A stretch of DNA of 64,000 nt from Diadema setosum (GCF_964275005.1 NC_092705.1:8234641-8298640); one strand, 5' to 3'. Positions 23,126-36,514 are shown, counted from the stretch's first letter. Notes: generated by a model from the sequence alone, not told the origin. Program-made: numbers and translations.

Positions 23126-24024
23126 TATATTATTAAATTATTATTAGTAGTAGTAAATTATGTAATGTGCGTTACAGTTTCTGTATACGGGCAAAAAGAG
23201 AGGATGCAGTATTGTACAGGTGACTTCCGTTATGACGAAGTCATATGGACAACTTTCTGGACAAGCAATTTTCTTTCGTTATTTCAGTGGTTGTACCGAA
23301 ATTTTGTTATAGCAGAACAAATAAAGTATTCGGAAAGGTATCATAGACGATAATTCTGAGGGCCTGAATTTTCAATTCGTTGTGACAAAATTTCGTCATA
23401 TCCGTGTTAGTTATAGCGGGAGTGCATGGACAGTAAAGCAGCTCAAAGGCGTCAAAAAAGTCGAAGGTTTTCACTTCCGTTGTTGACAACAACTTCACTT
23501 GACTTGAGATTACTTGAGATGTGATCTCCAATTAACTAAAATGACGATCCTTGCTTTTATGCAATTATGTGATTCGGATCACCGGGATGATGTTCTTTAT
23601 ACGATTTTTTTTTTTGTCTCCTGCAGAATGGTTCATGCATGGTTGTTTTTAATGAAAATAGAACCATGGTCACATGATTGTTAGAAATAGGGCACTCTTC
23701 CTCAAAGAAATATATGATTGTCATTATATTGTCATAACCATAATTACTCTGCCATGGCAATGCTTGATCGGTCTTGGGTTGAGGACAACATTTTGAGTCA
23801 GCATTCGTGGTGTTTCAAGTGTATACGAAAAAGGCAGCATTGTTAGGCATTTGGAAGAGCGTGAGACCTTGATTAATGCCTTTACCTTCATTATAATAGG
23901 CTCATCAGTCATTAAATTGATTGCTATCTGTAATGACTTTCCTTTCTAATTGACATGGCTTCGTGACAGAGTAAAGTGGCACTTGGATAAAATCGTCTAC
24001 AAACAATAACACTTTTTTATGTGG
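23126..24024. other. Intergenic DNA, possible diverged MITE
   Basis: Around 23205-23420, words of the type CCGTTATGACGAAGTC and TTTCGTCATATCCG face each other. This could be an old pogo-like inverted-repeat element. Too decayed to delimit. Confidence 0.25.
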
Positions 24025-24330
24025 TTTGGTCTGGTTTATTGTTTTCTTGCTTCATTTTTCAGACAGAAACAAATTATGCATTACATACTTACATAATTTC
24101 ACATAATAAAGGGTACATAATTGAATAGCTCAGGGCCCACATCATGGTACACAATATACAATCCATTATTTAACGGAATCATAATCAGTAAGCAACTGTG
24201 ATTAGATGCCTAACAAAATGCTCTCGGAAATTACACTCGAAAAATACAGCAGAATGCCATCATAAGCAGTGGTGCTTGATTGCGATGGCGGCCTCTAGAA
24301 AATGCATTCCGTAGATGCTGGAAATACAGA
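24025..24330 (-). mobile_element. Possible retroelement 3' end (minus)
   Basis: On the minus strand it ends in AACAATAAACCAGACCAAACC. It resembles the start of the retroelement-like segments at 14862 and 30499, with a GGGCCCAC block about 100 bp inside. No coding remains, so the call is tentative. Confidence 0.25.
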
Positions 24331-24439
24331 AGAAAAAAAAATAAGAGCAAAGAGAGTCAAATGAGTAGAGAAGAAAGAAAAACATACAGAGTGTGATACT
24401 TATATGAAAGCATGTGAATATTAGTGTCTGTGTTTACAT

Positions 24440-24690
24440 GCGAAGCGTGTACGATGCCTACAAAGGTCACACGATATGGTAGGCTAACCACACACGAAGG
24501 CTACACGAAGGCCATACACGAAGATGTGAATCTTTAAGAAGTTTACCCGAAGGACACACGAAGGAAACACAATGGCTACACGAAGATTTTGCCACCGCTC
24601 ACGAAGTTGCAGCTGGAGCATGAGAAACTCCACATACGGCCATACGATGGCCTATAAGATGCCCTTACGATTTATGACCCGATGTTTATA
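24440..24690. repeat. Iterated-word block: ACACGAAGG and TACGATG units
   Basis: About eight irregularly spaced ACACGAAGG-like words (24492-24606) are flanked on both sides by several ACGATG(G)C-type words (24448-24480 and 24645-24690). Spacing varies, so it is not a simple tandem repeat. Function unknown. Confidence 0.65.
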
Positions 24691-27055
24691 CGATCAGAGT
24701 CGAATTTGAACATTTCTTTTTTTAATATCGTGTATCCACTATTGCACAATTTCGAGACATTCTCATCTCTTTCTCAAAGGGCCATGAACTTCCAAATCCA
24801 ATGGTCAACAAAGGTGTAAAATACACGATATCATAGTCTAGTATGTAATCCACTCATATCGTAATTAGGGATTCAATGTCATTAAACACATAGCGTGTTA
24901 CAGGTAACTTGCTTGAAGTATATTCTAGATTTAAATACTGTATCAATGCCATCGCTGATTTATAGATGACATACGTAAAATCACTGTGTACATGCAGGAC
25001 TGTTGGAAACATAGCTGTCATTCACATACTCATGGTCACTGTCGTACGACTCCCAGACACAAAATAAACAGACGAATACAAACGAAACAAAAACAAAATG
25101 CACTTATCGATACCTGGAGATCATGCATTAAAACGGTACTGCTGTTCCGTGACATTGGGTTCTTTTTTTTTTGGAGGGGGGGGGGGGGGCGACTGAATTC
25201 ATTCTAAAACATATTCCAAGCACAAAGCGAAGGTTAATCAATTAACCAGGGTTTCTATAGCTTATCCAAATGTTAACGAAATCAAACCTGGTTCCATGCA
25301 CATCATGTAGATTGCTAAGTAGCGATCTTTACTTTTTTATAATAAAGGTCGAGGTAACCTTTAACTTCTTGTTCAATCTGCCTTGAAAACGAAGATTAAA
25401 GTGAAAAAAAGCAACCCATATTAATGTTCATTAGATTGTACAAAGGAAAGGCAAATTAAAGAATTTTAAAGTTTCACATTTTATTCGTATGTAAATTGCA
25501 GTCGTTATTTTGACATCACCCCAACAGAATTATTTTATTGGTTTGTAGTGGGAAATTACATGGCATCAAATAATTAAATAAGTCGATAAAATGTATAAGC
25601 CTTCACCTTTAAAGACACACAAATGCTAAATCGTGATTACTCTGTAATAAAGCAAGTTGATGTGAAGAATACAATTTCCTCCTAACTTTGAGTAAAAAGG
25701 GAACATTGCGAAGGTTTGCGTGCAAGCGAGGGAGGGATTTTTTTTTTCGAGCAAAGACGTCATTCTCATTTATTTCGTGTTACGGTGTCAGACATAACCA
25801 ATCTGGGCAAAACGTGTGGAACTTAAAATTCCATAAAATTAAGTTTTATTTCGCTTCCAATCTAAATGAAACAAACACTGCTCTGTGTGTTTTATTTTGC
25901 TCTTCCTATTGTAGTCATGTAAAATGTTAAATGGTGTAAATTTTCATTGTAGACACATCTTGCCCTTGGAGAAGAGATTAATTATCATAGAGTCAACCTT
26001 TTATCATCAAGTTTCAATGATCTTATAGTGAAACATAATCTAGAAATTACAGTGTTCACATTCCTTTCATTGGATCATTATCATTTCCTTCTTTTTGGGG
26101 GTGGGGTCCTACGATGCAGTCCTATATCAAGGCTTTGTGTCGGATTAGCCTATTTCACATTCAACTGAAGTCATATCAAGTCAGTGGAGCAACTCTTCAT
26201 GAGATTCATTTTGAAAATCCTGCATACAATGCTTATCCAATAGGATATTCCAGAATATATTCGCTGTAATTGTCTTATCTTGATCAGTTGTCACAATATT
26301 GCAGCATGTGTGCGATTTTTAAGCACTTTTTTTTTAATAGACCTATTAAATACGAAATAATGTAAGAAAGCAAATTAAAAGTATCAGATAAGGATTCAAG
26401 TTATTCATTTGGAAATGTAATGCAGAAGTACTTTGTTGTACATCTATACATTATCGAAAACTTTCTGTACGTGTAATTCAAGCTAAATCGGGCTGTAACA
26501 TCGTGGGTTTATATTAAGACAGGCTAAAACTCACTACCACGTTATACCAGAATTTAACACTATTTTATTGATAACAATACTTAAAAGCGAATGGTACCGA
26601 TCATTTCAGTTGTATAGTTACAGGCATCGATCAATGGGATCATAATGCTAACTTCGTGGTTAGTCCCCTGTATATAATCACAATTTCATGTACCCAGTTC
26701 CGACACAGAGCTGCAAACTGGGCTTTAACTCCTTAATATTTACATCTGGCAGGCAAGCATAGTTCTATGCAAAGAGATTCTATACCTAAAATCTCTTTGG
26801 TTGTGTGACCGCACACGCGCGTGTAAAACACAATTTACTGTATTATAGTTGTACCCTCTTGGATGGTTGAATGACGAGGTAAACATACTGGCAGTGTGAA
26901 GAGCTGAATTCAGTCATAAATCCGCGCCTCATTTATTGTATAGAATGGCTTCTGACACGAGGGGAGTGACTGTGGCAATATCTAACATTCGGCCCCCCGG
27001 GAAAACAACAACAACAACAACAGCAACAACAACAAAACAAATTATATCTGTGTTA
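24691..27055. other. Intergenic DNA, nothing recognised
   Basis: Includes a G-run at 25174-25189, a palindrome CACACGCGCGTGTA near 26812 and a (CAA)n run at 27004-27040. No gene-like segment recognised. Confidence 0.4.
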
Positions 27056-27350
27056 CTCTCTAAAAGAATAATCGAGTGAAAATGTTCACTCTTGAAGGAG
27101 TGAATAACAAAAAAGAGTGAATTAAGTATGAAATCGGAGTGAATTTTGAGTGAAATTGCTCATTTTCACTCATGTTGGAGTGACCTCAGGGATCACTCCA
27201 AAATCTTTAAGTGATCCCTGAGGTCACTCTAAAACGAGTGAAAATGAACATTTTCACTCAAAATTCACTCCAATTTCACTCTAAATTTACACTTTTCTGT
27301 CATTCACTCCTTCAAGAGTGAACATTTTCACTCGATTGTTTTTTAGAGAG
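27056..27350. mobile_element. R3 fold-back element of iterated GAGTGA words, copy b
   Basis: Ends are CTCTCTAAAA and TTTTAGAGAG with TA directly outside each, which fits a TA target duplication. The inside is a palindrome of GAGTGA/TCACTC words aligned with 12258-12501, though its left arm is longer. Confidence 0.85.
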
Positions 27351-27529
27351 TACATACTGCGTTATGTCAGAAAGTGTGAACAGAATATCCTACAAAATGT
27401 TAGTTGAAGGTAGAGACTTTTTCAGAGGTGATTGTATAAATGATGATGGTGATAGGGGTAACAAAATCAGGGAGACGGCTGCTCAGCCCCCAGCCCCTCC
27501 AGTTCCGCGGTCACCTGATTAATCAGAGG
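27351..27529. other. Spacer
   Basis: No feature seen. Confidence 0.35.
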
Positions 27530-28010
27530 CGTATATGAATATAGTGTAACTTGGAGAAGTAGATTGGGGTTAAGTGTATCACAGAATTGTATTATGACAT
27601 CAAAACCCAGCGTACATTAAAAACAATTTGAAGTGGCGGTAAGCAGATAAGGATCCTAGTTTCATACGCCCCAACCCCTTTTCTGTTCCTTTGTTCGCTT
27701 TTTAAGTAGGAGCTGTATATGAATAACAGGAGAAGAAGTACTTTCCGTGGTAGCAGAAGTATATTAACATCACATCAAAACGCAGTATTATCATACATAA
27801 AAGATACATAAAAACATTGAAAGTGCAGTCTACGGCAACAAAGATATCCCCCCCCCCCCCCTTACTAGTTAAGTGGTCCCTGTTAAGTAGGAGCTGATGA
27901 ATCATAGGAGAGAAAGTGGTTAAGAGGTAGCAGAAGTATGATGACATCAAAACCCAGTATGTTATCATCCATGAAAACCATTTGAAGTGGCAACAAAGAC
28001 CCTTTGATGA
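27530..28010. repeat. Degenerate local triplication, unit about 150-190 bp
   Basis: Three units share, in order, GGAGAAGTAG-like, GCAGAAGTATGATGACATCA, AAACCCAGTA, and CATTTGAAGTGG blocks. They lie at about 27550, 27715 and 27895. A C-run (27849-27861) sits in the second. No coding apparent. Confidence 0.65.
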
Positions 28011-28138
28011 TTTTCCATATCAATACCGTATGTCCAAAAAAAAAAAAAATACAGCAGTACCCTCCACAACGATAACTTTAGAATAGTGCATCAATCCAGA
28101 TACAATTTCAGGGTATGAAACTATAACTTATTACTCAC

Positions 28139-28325
28139 CTCTCGCAGAAAACCTCATTCGATTTGCTTCTGTGGTCGGAGAGAAATGAGGAGTTTTGTAG
28201 AGCATGTCTGGAATCTCTTCCCTCCAAGTTCTGTCTATTGCGTTATTAGGCAGTTCCAAGAGCATTAAAGTGCTAAACTTGGAAAACTCAGACTCATGAC
28301 ATGTTTTACAATAATCCACATTTCT
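28139..28325 (-). other. Candidate internal exon of an unknown gene
   Basis: The 187-bp block lies between an acceptor-like CCGTCACAG and an excellent donor CGAGAG|GTGAGT on the minus strand. It is open for 62 codons plus one base, with peptide parts VDYCKTCHESEFSKF and MLYKTPHFSPTTEANRMRF. The charged, Trp/Phe/Pro-containing composition looks like a real protein. I do not recognise the family. The pyrimidine tract at the acceptor is weak, and I found no partner exon nearby. It could also be the 3' end of a longer first exon. Confidence 0.4.
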
Positions 28326-29178
28326 CTGTGACGGCTTAACCAAATTGAATGGGGTTTTTCTTCAAAATAGAGCTAAGATGTATAGTATTTTAAGAGTGGC
28401 ATTTAGACGGTTTAATCATATTGGATGTTATCAATGCGAAAATCCGATTGTAACTTCTTTTTTTTTGGGGGGGGGGAGGACAGACTGTATACATTTTAGA
28501 CTCTGGAATTACATACAAAAACACGTTTGACAAAGGAGCTTATCCAGGCTACTGAGATATACTCAAAATGTCAGAACAGTCGATATTTTTCATTGTTGTC
28601 GAGTCTGTTCCAACAGCCATGTCACAATGCAACCCAAATGTTACATCACAACATGCAGTATTCAAATACGATAATATGCTTTCCAGATATTCCCAATTTT
28701 GTACTCGAATTTTACTTCACTGTTGGAAGACGTTTCATACAACATAATTATTTTCATCTAAAATGCTGTTTACTTTTTGGTCTAGAAAAGATGATGCTTT
28801 CTCTCTTATATTGTAAAGAAAATAAAGCTGACCCAGTCGCGTCCGTGTTGTTAGCTCATTATAGCAAACGTCACGTTTTAATATTACATTCTGTCATGTT
28901 GATGCCGACATAATCATTCCTCAAACCACAATGTAAGCAATATACCAAATTGGAAGTGACTTATCTGCTCTGGGAAATGTTCTTTTAGAATACCTGCTGA
29001 AACGCCGCATAGACGTAAACGTCTTTTTACAGATATAGAAAAACGAACCCTTTTGAGAGCCGAATTTGTACTCTAAAGAAGTGATTATGATTAAAAGAGT
29101 GGAATGGCGAGAGACGTTGCAAACGTTTAGTAACAAAGGCAGGAGTAGAGGAAGCAAGTCTCAATAGCTTGGATGTAT
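28326..29178. other. Intergenic DNA, nothing recognised
   Basis: A G-run at 28468-28477. A 128-codon open frame (28527-28913) has no recognisable motif and no coding bias, so it is not called. Confidence 0.35.
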
Positions 29179-29248
29179 TTTTTTTTTTTTTTTTTTTTTT
29201 ACTGATGGCAATCTTCACAAAATGTGTAAAAAAAAAAAAAAAAAAAAA
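29179..29248. repeat. Poly-T (about 22) then poly-A (about 20)
   Basis: Two long homopolymers facing each other about 25 bp apart. They could be ends of decayed retroelements. Confidence 0.8.
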
Positions 29249-29728
29249 GGTAATTGAATACCTCGATTCGAACATTTTGCGTGTTCTCTTCCTGGCCAGT
29301 CATCACCTATAATAATTAATTGATTCATTCTATTCCTTTATGCGTTTTCTTTTTTTTTTTTATCCTGCAAGCAGTGTTGTCCTATTCAGTGGTACAAAAG
29401 CCGCCCTGCAGTTCTACATACATGTATACATTATGAAAATACATAGACCATAATACTATGTAACATGAATTACACAAATCAAGTTATATAGGCCTATACA
29501 ATTAGAGAGTAAATCAATATAATATTATGTATCATGCAAATACACACTTTCATTTTTTTTTCATTTTTATCATCTCCTATTGCTTCCTTTCATATATGAT
29601 ATTCGTTCTTGAAAAAAAAAATGTATGTAAGATCCAAACGTTACGAATATTAGCTGTGTAAATTACTATGTAAGTATTTTGTTGATTTGTGGATTTGTAT
29701 TGATTTTGAAATGCAGAAATAAAAACTG
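29249..29728. other. Intergenic DNA, nothing recognised
   Basis: AT-rich. The last 60 bp may be the 3' end of the retroelement whose tail follows. Confidence 0.35.
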
Positions 29729-29748
29729 AACTGAACTGAACTGAACAA
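29729..29748 (+). repeat. (TGAAC)n tail, likely retroelement 3' end
   Basis: Four CTGAA/TGAAC units follow GCAGAAATAAAAA, a typical non-LTR 3' terminus on the plus strand. Confidence 0.5.
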
Positions 29749-30498
29749 TCAGAGTATCAATGTTATATTGGAAGCGGGGAAGAAACCTAAATATCTTCAT
29801 ACATGCACCCAACGTTGAATTTCGATACGTCGTGTCCATTATTGTTTGTTTCACATGAAATCACGATGATACTTATCAATCCAAGAGATCAAGAAAAACA
29901 AACAAACATACTTGATTGCTCAAAACCGACATGTTACTTTTCGTAACAAACTTACATGAAATTCTGCTACATCAAGAAGCTCATAAAAGGCACTGTCCTA
30001 ATAGTGGGTATCGTTTAGACGGATGAATGTAGAAACCGCGTCGCCGTCGATAGCTAGGTGATAGCATATCTCCGCATCTGCTCCACGATCTTGCACGAAA
30101 GGTAAAGCGGCGGCTTTGATGACTCCCGGGGAAAGACGGAGGCATAAATATATAAGTGAATCACTGGTATCTTGTTCACGAAGTCTTCCCTCGGCTTTAT
30201 GCGCGCACCGCACGATGTGTGGTCGTTCCGCGTGCGCACTTTGCCAGGAAGCCATCTCTCGTCGCCGTTCGCTGGCACCTGCGCAATTTGTATATACGAT
30301 GTGTATTCATGAACTTTGGTCACTTTTTTCCATGTAGCTAATGACATGTCCAGCTGTTCCTACGAGCGATTTTTTTTTTTTCTCTCTCTCTTAGACAAGT
30401 TTTCCTTTTGCAAACGAAGTGATCAACTGGTATAATCCTTCATGTCACAAATACAAACTAAAATCGGAAACACTGTCATTCGTCGTACTATTCACTGC
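29749..30498. other. Intergenic DNA, nothing recognised
   Basis: GC-richer at 30050-30290, with overlapping short open frames on both strands and no recognisable domain. Confidence 0.35.
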
Positions 30499-30720
30499 AT
30501 TTTATTTCATTTTATTCATTTCCCTTTCATTTACAACTGATATAACCAGAACATTTGAATACAGATAACAGCACAACAATATTGAAACAAACACATTGTG
30601 AATTGAGCTACGAATGTACAATGTTGTAAATGTCATGCCAAATATCGAAAGAAAGTTGCTGAAAATGGAGGGGACAGCCAAAAAGCAGGCCTTGTAGTCG
30701 ACTATCTCAGACCAACATTT
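30499..30720 (-). mobile_element. Probable non-LTR retroelement 3' end (minus)
   Basis: The minus-strand end is AAATGAATAAAATGAAATAA. The internal block GAGGGGACAGCCAAAAAGCAG matches the arrangement at 15064. No coding remains. Confidence 0.35.
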
Positions 30721-32136
<1,416 letters not shown>

Positions 32137-32230
32137 AATTAATTGGTAAATATAAAATGGGGTGTTGATTGTTGAATTAATTGGTAAATATAAAATGGGG
32201 TGCTGATTGTATTAATTGGTAAATATATAT
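32137..32230. repeat. Tandem repeat, 38-bp unit, about 2.4 copies
   Basis: Units start AATTAATTGGTAAATATAAA at 32137 and 32175, with a partial third at about 32211. Confidence 0.9.
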
Positions 32231-33046
32231 GACCCACATTCAAAACAATTTCGTATAAACAAACAAAACAAACAAAATCGTGTCATGAAATTGCTTTAAC
32301 AATTTCTTTGAGCAGTTATTGATGTATACAGATTTCATCCAACTGGAAAGGACAGTTCATTGAACACAATATAAAATAAATGCACGAAAGGTGTTGTAAC
32401 AAAAAAGAACAATGCACACTTTGTCATGGTAACAAAAAAGAAGTAATCGTAACGGTGGAAAAGACCGTTCCATTAAAAAACCAAGCCTGTGATAGGACGT
32501 GGAGCACTGGATTGAAAACAAGCGCAACAACAAATGTATTTATATCAAATTCATCTGTATGTACCATTGTATATTCATTGATATGTATGGTGCTGGTAAT
32601 ACAAGCATTCTATCATCAATACTTTTTTTTTTCGAATGCAAATAAACTTAATAATTGTAACATAGCAATATTATGGCACAGACACTATCTTGGCCGTGCA
32701 TAATACCAGGAAAATGTGACCAAAAGAGAAGACATACACATGGTCACGCAAAACAACGACAACGACAACAACAACAACAACAACAACAACACAGAAATAA
32801 CAGAAAGAAAAAGAAAAATGCACATCATTACGCAGTTACTGGAATTAAACGAAGAACGAGGAAAGATGAGCAGGGAAGAATGGAGAAAGAAAGGGAAGAG
32901 GAAATGAATGGAAGAAGTTTGTGGACACGCTACAAGGACAGGTGAAAATATGGAGGATTTTTCATAAACGAAAAAATTAACTGGTATATTATGTGGAAAA
33001 CATTTTTTTCGTTTACAACGATAATGAGAAATCACTTTATAAAATG
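32231..33046. other. Intergenic DNA with (CAA)n
   Basis: A CAA tract lies at about 32757-32793. No gene recognised. Confidence 0.4.
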
Positions 33047-33418
33047 TTAAAGATGAAATGTTACAGAGCGTACGACTCTACAGTAAAGAGGAATTCAAAG
33101 TTTATTTGATGAAAATCGGTTTTGAAATGGGTGACAAACCCAAAAACGAAGTAAAACAAAGCGATCGTAATAAGTATGGGTCCCACCTTTTGTTTACAGG
33201 ATCTCTTCGTTTTAAATGATTATTATCTCAGCCATTTCAAAACCAATTTTCATGAAATAAACTCTGAATTTCTTAAAATTATGCCCTTTCATATTTCATA
33301 AGAGTTTTCTCATTATCTCAAGAAAATCATTGTCAAAAAAAAACCCAACAAAACAAAACAAAAAAACGTTGGAAACCTGAAGCCCCATCTCAACCGAAAT
33401 AGTAAACCATTCTTTTAA
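33047..33418. mobile_element. R1 palindromic TTAA element, copy D (diverged left arm)
   Basis: Left terminus TTAAAGATGAAATG. From about 33090 it follows the R1 consensus through the centre (ATGGGTCCCACC). The right end is ACCATTCTTTTAA. An A-rich insertion sits at 33336-33367. Confidence 0.8.
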
Positions 33419-33502
33419 TTATACTGTATGTAATTGTACATGAACTTTGGAGGTGCATACTGCACCTCTAAATCAATGATTGCTGCAAAACCTAGATCAA
33501 CA

Positions 33503-33687
33503 CTCTAAATTCCTTAGATTGAAATAGATTGTCCATTATAGTCAGGGACCAATCCAAAAGTTGGATTGAAGTTTTCAATCTTATAGAGTTAGAATTCAAT
33601 CTTATTCGATTGAAACTTCCAATCCAATTTTGGATTGGTCCCTGACTATAATCTATTAGATTGACTTTCAATCTATGGAATTTAGAG
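33503..33687. mobile_element. R4 fold-back element of iterated GATTGA words
   Basis: Ends are CTCTAAATTCC and GGAATTTAGAG. The arms are palindromic, made of GATTGA/TCAATC words with a core GTCAGGGACCAATCC. The skeleton parallels R3 (same CTCTAAA ends, core TCAGGGATCACTCC), with GAGTG replaced by GATTG throughout. No coding. Confidence 0.8.
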
Positions 33688-34327
33688 AGAACCAATTACC
33701 GTAGGCAGTACTGGTACGGTTGTTTGTTGCGAGCGAACACCCTATACTGTAAAAGACAATAGGTGGCGTAATCGAAAAATAAGTACTGATCACGTCAAGT
33801 TCTGCGATACAACTGTGATTATTTTCAAAAATTAGTATGCTATGGTATAGGTACATTTTGTGCATATGATGTCTTATATTGTTGTTGCTGCCAATACGTA
33901 TACATTGTCTTGGAAAAGCGAAAAAGCCAACTTATCGAGTCACAGTAAACATTACTTCTACAGTATATTTATAGCCCTACTGTGATGTTAGTAGATTTCA
34001 CTGTGTCTTTTGATGCTTAGTGACACCAAATAATTATGTTTGAAGCAAAACGTAAAAAGCAGACGAGTTGCGAATAATAAAGACAATACAGACAGCAATA
34101 CAACTATATTTCTTCATCAATCTATTTATTTATCTCTTTATTCATTTTATTCATTCATTCATTTTATGGCAATCTGACTATCACAGTTTGTTTATTCAGT
34201 ATGGATAGGCCTAGTAAAGTAGTTATCGTTTATGAGGTGGCTGCAACGTATAACATGCTTTGCTTTTTAGCAGTCTCCTCTATTTCCAGCAATTTTGATT
34301 TGTATTCGTAATGCCATAAAAATCACA
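33688..34327. other. Intergenic DNA, nothing recognised
   Basis: ATTC/TTTATT-rich around 34110-34170. No gene recognised. Confidence 0.4.
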
Positions 34328-34417
34328 TTAAACGGATGGTACAGTATTGATGGAGAGGAGAATTGGGCTTTTAACTTAGTTGCGAGATACCAAGAAAACG
34401 CTTATGAAATAATACAG

Positions 34418-34497
34418 AGCATACCAGTTTAAGAGGAATTCAAAGTTTATTTGATTAAGCATACCAGTTTAAGAGGAATTCAAAGTTTATTTGATTA
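34418..34497. repeat. 40-bp tandem duplication inside R1 copy E
   Basis: Two directly adjacent copies, each starting AGCATACCAGTTTAAGAGGA. Other R1 copies have one. Confidence 0.97.
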
Positions 34498-34538
34498 AAA
34501 TCGGGTTTGGAATGACTGAAACATCAAAAAACAAAGTA

Positions 34539-35873
34539 TTATTAACATTAAATGGTACAGAGAAGGATTTATTTATAGCAATGAATATTGTTGATAGATT
34601 TGCAAATATATCTGGTTTAAAAATTAATGAAAATAAAACAAAAGTAATATGGATAGGGAAATGTAAGAATAAAGAAGATAGAATGTTGCCTGAAAGAAAT
34701 CTTCATTTGGGTGTATGAAGGAGGTTTTAAGTATCTGGGTATACATTTTTTTTTGTTGACTTAGAGAGAACTGTTCAGTATAATTATTATGAAAAAATGG
34801 AAGTGATTAGGAAAGAAATGCACTCTTGGCGTAAACGCTCTTTAACAGTGCTTGGTAGAATTGTAAGTCATTGTTGTTATCAAAATTGAATTATTTGTTT
34901 TTGTCTTTGCCCAGTCCTAAAGGTAATTTTTTGAATGAGATAAATGATATGTTTTATAGTTTTGTATGGGAAAGGAAGCCGGATAAAATAAACAGAATTC
35001 AACAATGTCTCAGACATAAATGCACAAGGTGGAGTGAAAATGATAAATATTTACACACAGGTTACAGCATTGAAAATATCATGGATTAGGCGATTGTTAT
35101 TTACAACGGATAAATAGTCAGAAAAATTATTGAGTATATTTTTACCCCAGACCCATCACATTAGTCTCGGAAACGATTTTTTTTTTTTTAACAAGCCTCA
35201 CATAGTAACTACGTGTATAATCCCTTTTGGAAAGAAATATTTACAGCTTACGGAGATTTACTTTCGGTTGATTGTAATTGGAAAAATAATAAAATTACCA
35301 TAGGGAATGTGTCGGTTTTCAAACGAAAGTGGTATAAAAAAAGGAATTCGTTTTGTTAATGATTTGCTAGACGAAGAAGGAAATGTATTATCATTCACTG
35401 CCATTAAGAGGAAATATGATGTTGACGTTAAATTTTTAGATTATTTTGGAATGTGTCATGCGGTTAAAAAAGCAGGTTGTGATGGAAGTATGAATAATAT
35501 GGAAAAGTTATGTCAACCAATTATACCTGATATCTTAAAATTGGTTATAAAACATCGTAAAGGATGTTCACATATTCATGCTGTTTTGTTAAAGAATAGA
35601 AATTATGTATATCAATGTAAAGGATTTTTAAAATGGCGACAACTGATACAACTTGAAGAAAAGAAATGGCAACCTTTTTCGTTGGCCCCGTTCAAGTGCA
35701 CGGAGGATGTTAATTTACGATGGTTTCAGTTTAAAGTAGTTAATAGAATTTTATATACAAATAAGATGTTGAATAGAATTGGATTGGTTGAAAGAAAAGA
35801 ATGTTCATTTTGTAATGTGTATGTTGAGACTTTAATACATTTTTTGGGTGAGTGTCAATATGTTGATAGATTG
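34539..35873 (+). pseudogene. Broken LINE ORF2 (reverse transcriptase C-terminus to zinc knuckle)
   Basis: The reading frame shifts at least twice and is interrupted by stops (after 34717, at 35087 and before 35307). The longest surviving block, 35307-35873, is about 189 codons and ends with a Cys/His knuckle. The catalytic part of the polymerase (FADD box) and the endonuclease are absent because of 5' truncation. It cannot be active. Confidence 0.85.
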
Positions 35874-36276
35874 TAGGTTGAAGTAAGAGAATGGATTAAT
35901 GTTAACACGGGGTTAGAAATAACATTCACGACGGAAAACGAATTACTTGGTTTTGGGGGTATTGACAATTCGCCATTGAATTGTATTACCATGCTGGTGA
36001 GATATTAAATTTATGTTTGTAAAATAAGAAAAATAATACCTCGTTTTGATTTATGGGTTAATATAGTAAAAGGGAATATTATGATAAAGAGAAATTTATT
36101 GCAAGAAATAATCATAAGTTGCAAGTGTTTCAGAAAAAATGGTGTCTCTTTAGACACCTTTTTTTTAAATGTATATTATATTGTATTGAATTCGAAAAAA
36201 TATGATGTTATTTGAAATAAATGATGTATTACGTGTACAGATGAAAGAGAATAATAAATATCCCAGTGAGGGGGAT
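34539..36276 (+). mobile_element. 5'-truncated L1-type non-LTR retrotransposon fragment
   Basis: A 1738-bp insertion flanked by a 13-bp direct repeat AAAAAACAAAGTA (34526-34538 and 36277-36289), which is the target duplication in R1. It encodes, in order and in several frames, the end of a reverse transcriptase palm (GLKINENKTKVIWIG, 34617-34660), a thumb-like part (LGRI, LNYLFLSLPSP, WERKPDKINR, 34790-35005) and a C-terminal region with CSFC-x8-H-x4-C (about 35803-35856). Only the 3' part was inserted, as is usual for target-primed integration. Confidence 0.88.
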
Positions 36277-36514
36277 AAAAAACAAAGTAAAACAAAGCGA
36301 TCGTGATAAAATGTGGGTCCCACACTTTATTAGAATCGCTCTGTTTTGGATATCTCAGCCATTTCAAAACCAATTTTCATCAAATAAACGTTGAATTCCT
36401 CATGGAATTACATGCTCTTTCACATTTCATATAAATAAGAGGTTTCTCATTATCTCACCGAAAAATGTTAGAAACCTGACATACGTTTCAACCAAAACTA
36501 TACAATCCCTTTAA

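Larger units (their letters stand above)
34328..36514. mobile_element. R1 palindromic TTAA element, copy E, split by a LINE fragment
   Basis: The left arm (34328-34538) and right arm (36277-36514) together make a full R1 copy with TTAA ends. Between them lies the LINE fragment. The left arm also carries a 40-bp tandem duplication (34418-34457 and 34458-34497). Confidence 0.9.

Noticed and set aside
28527..28913. 128-codon plus-strand frame
   Set aside because: No motif, no splice sites and AT-driven composition.
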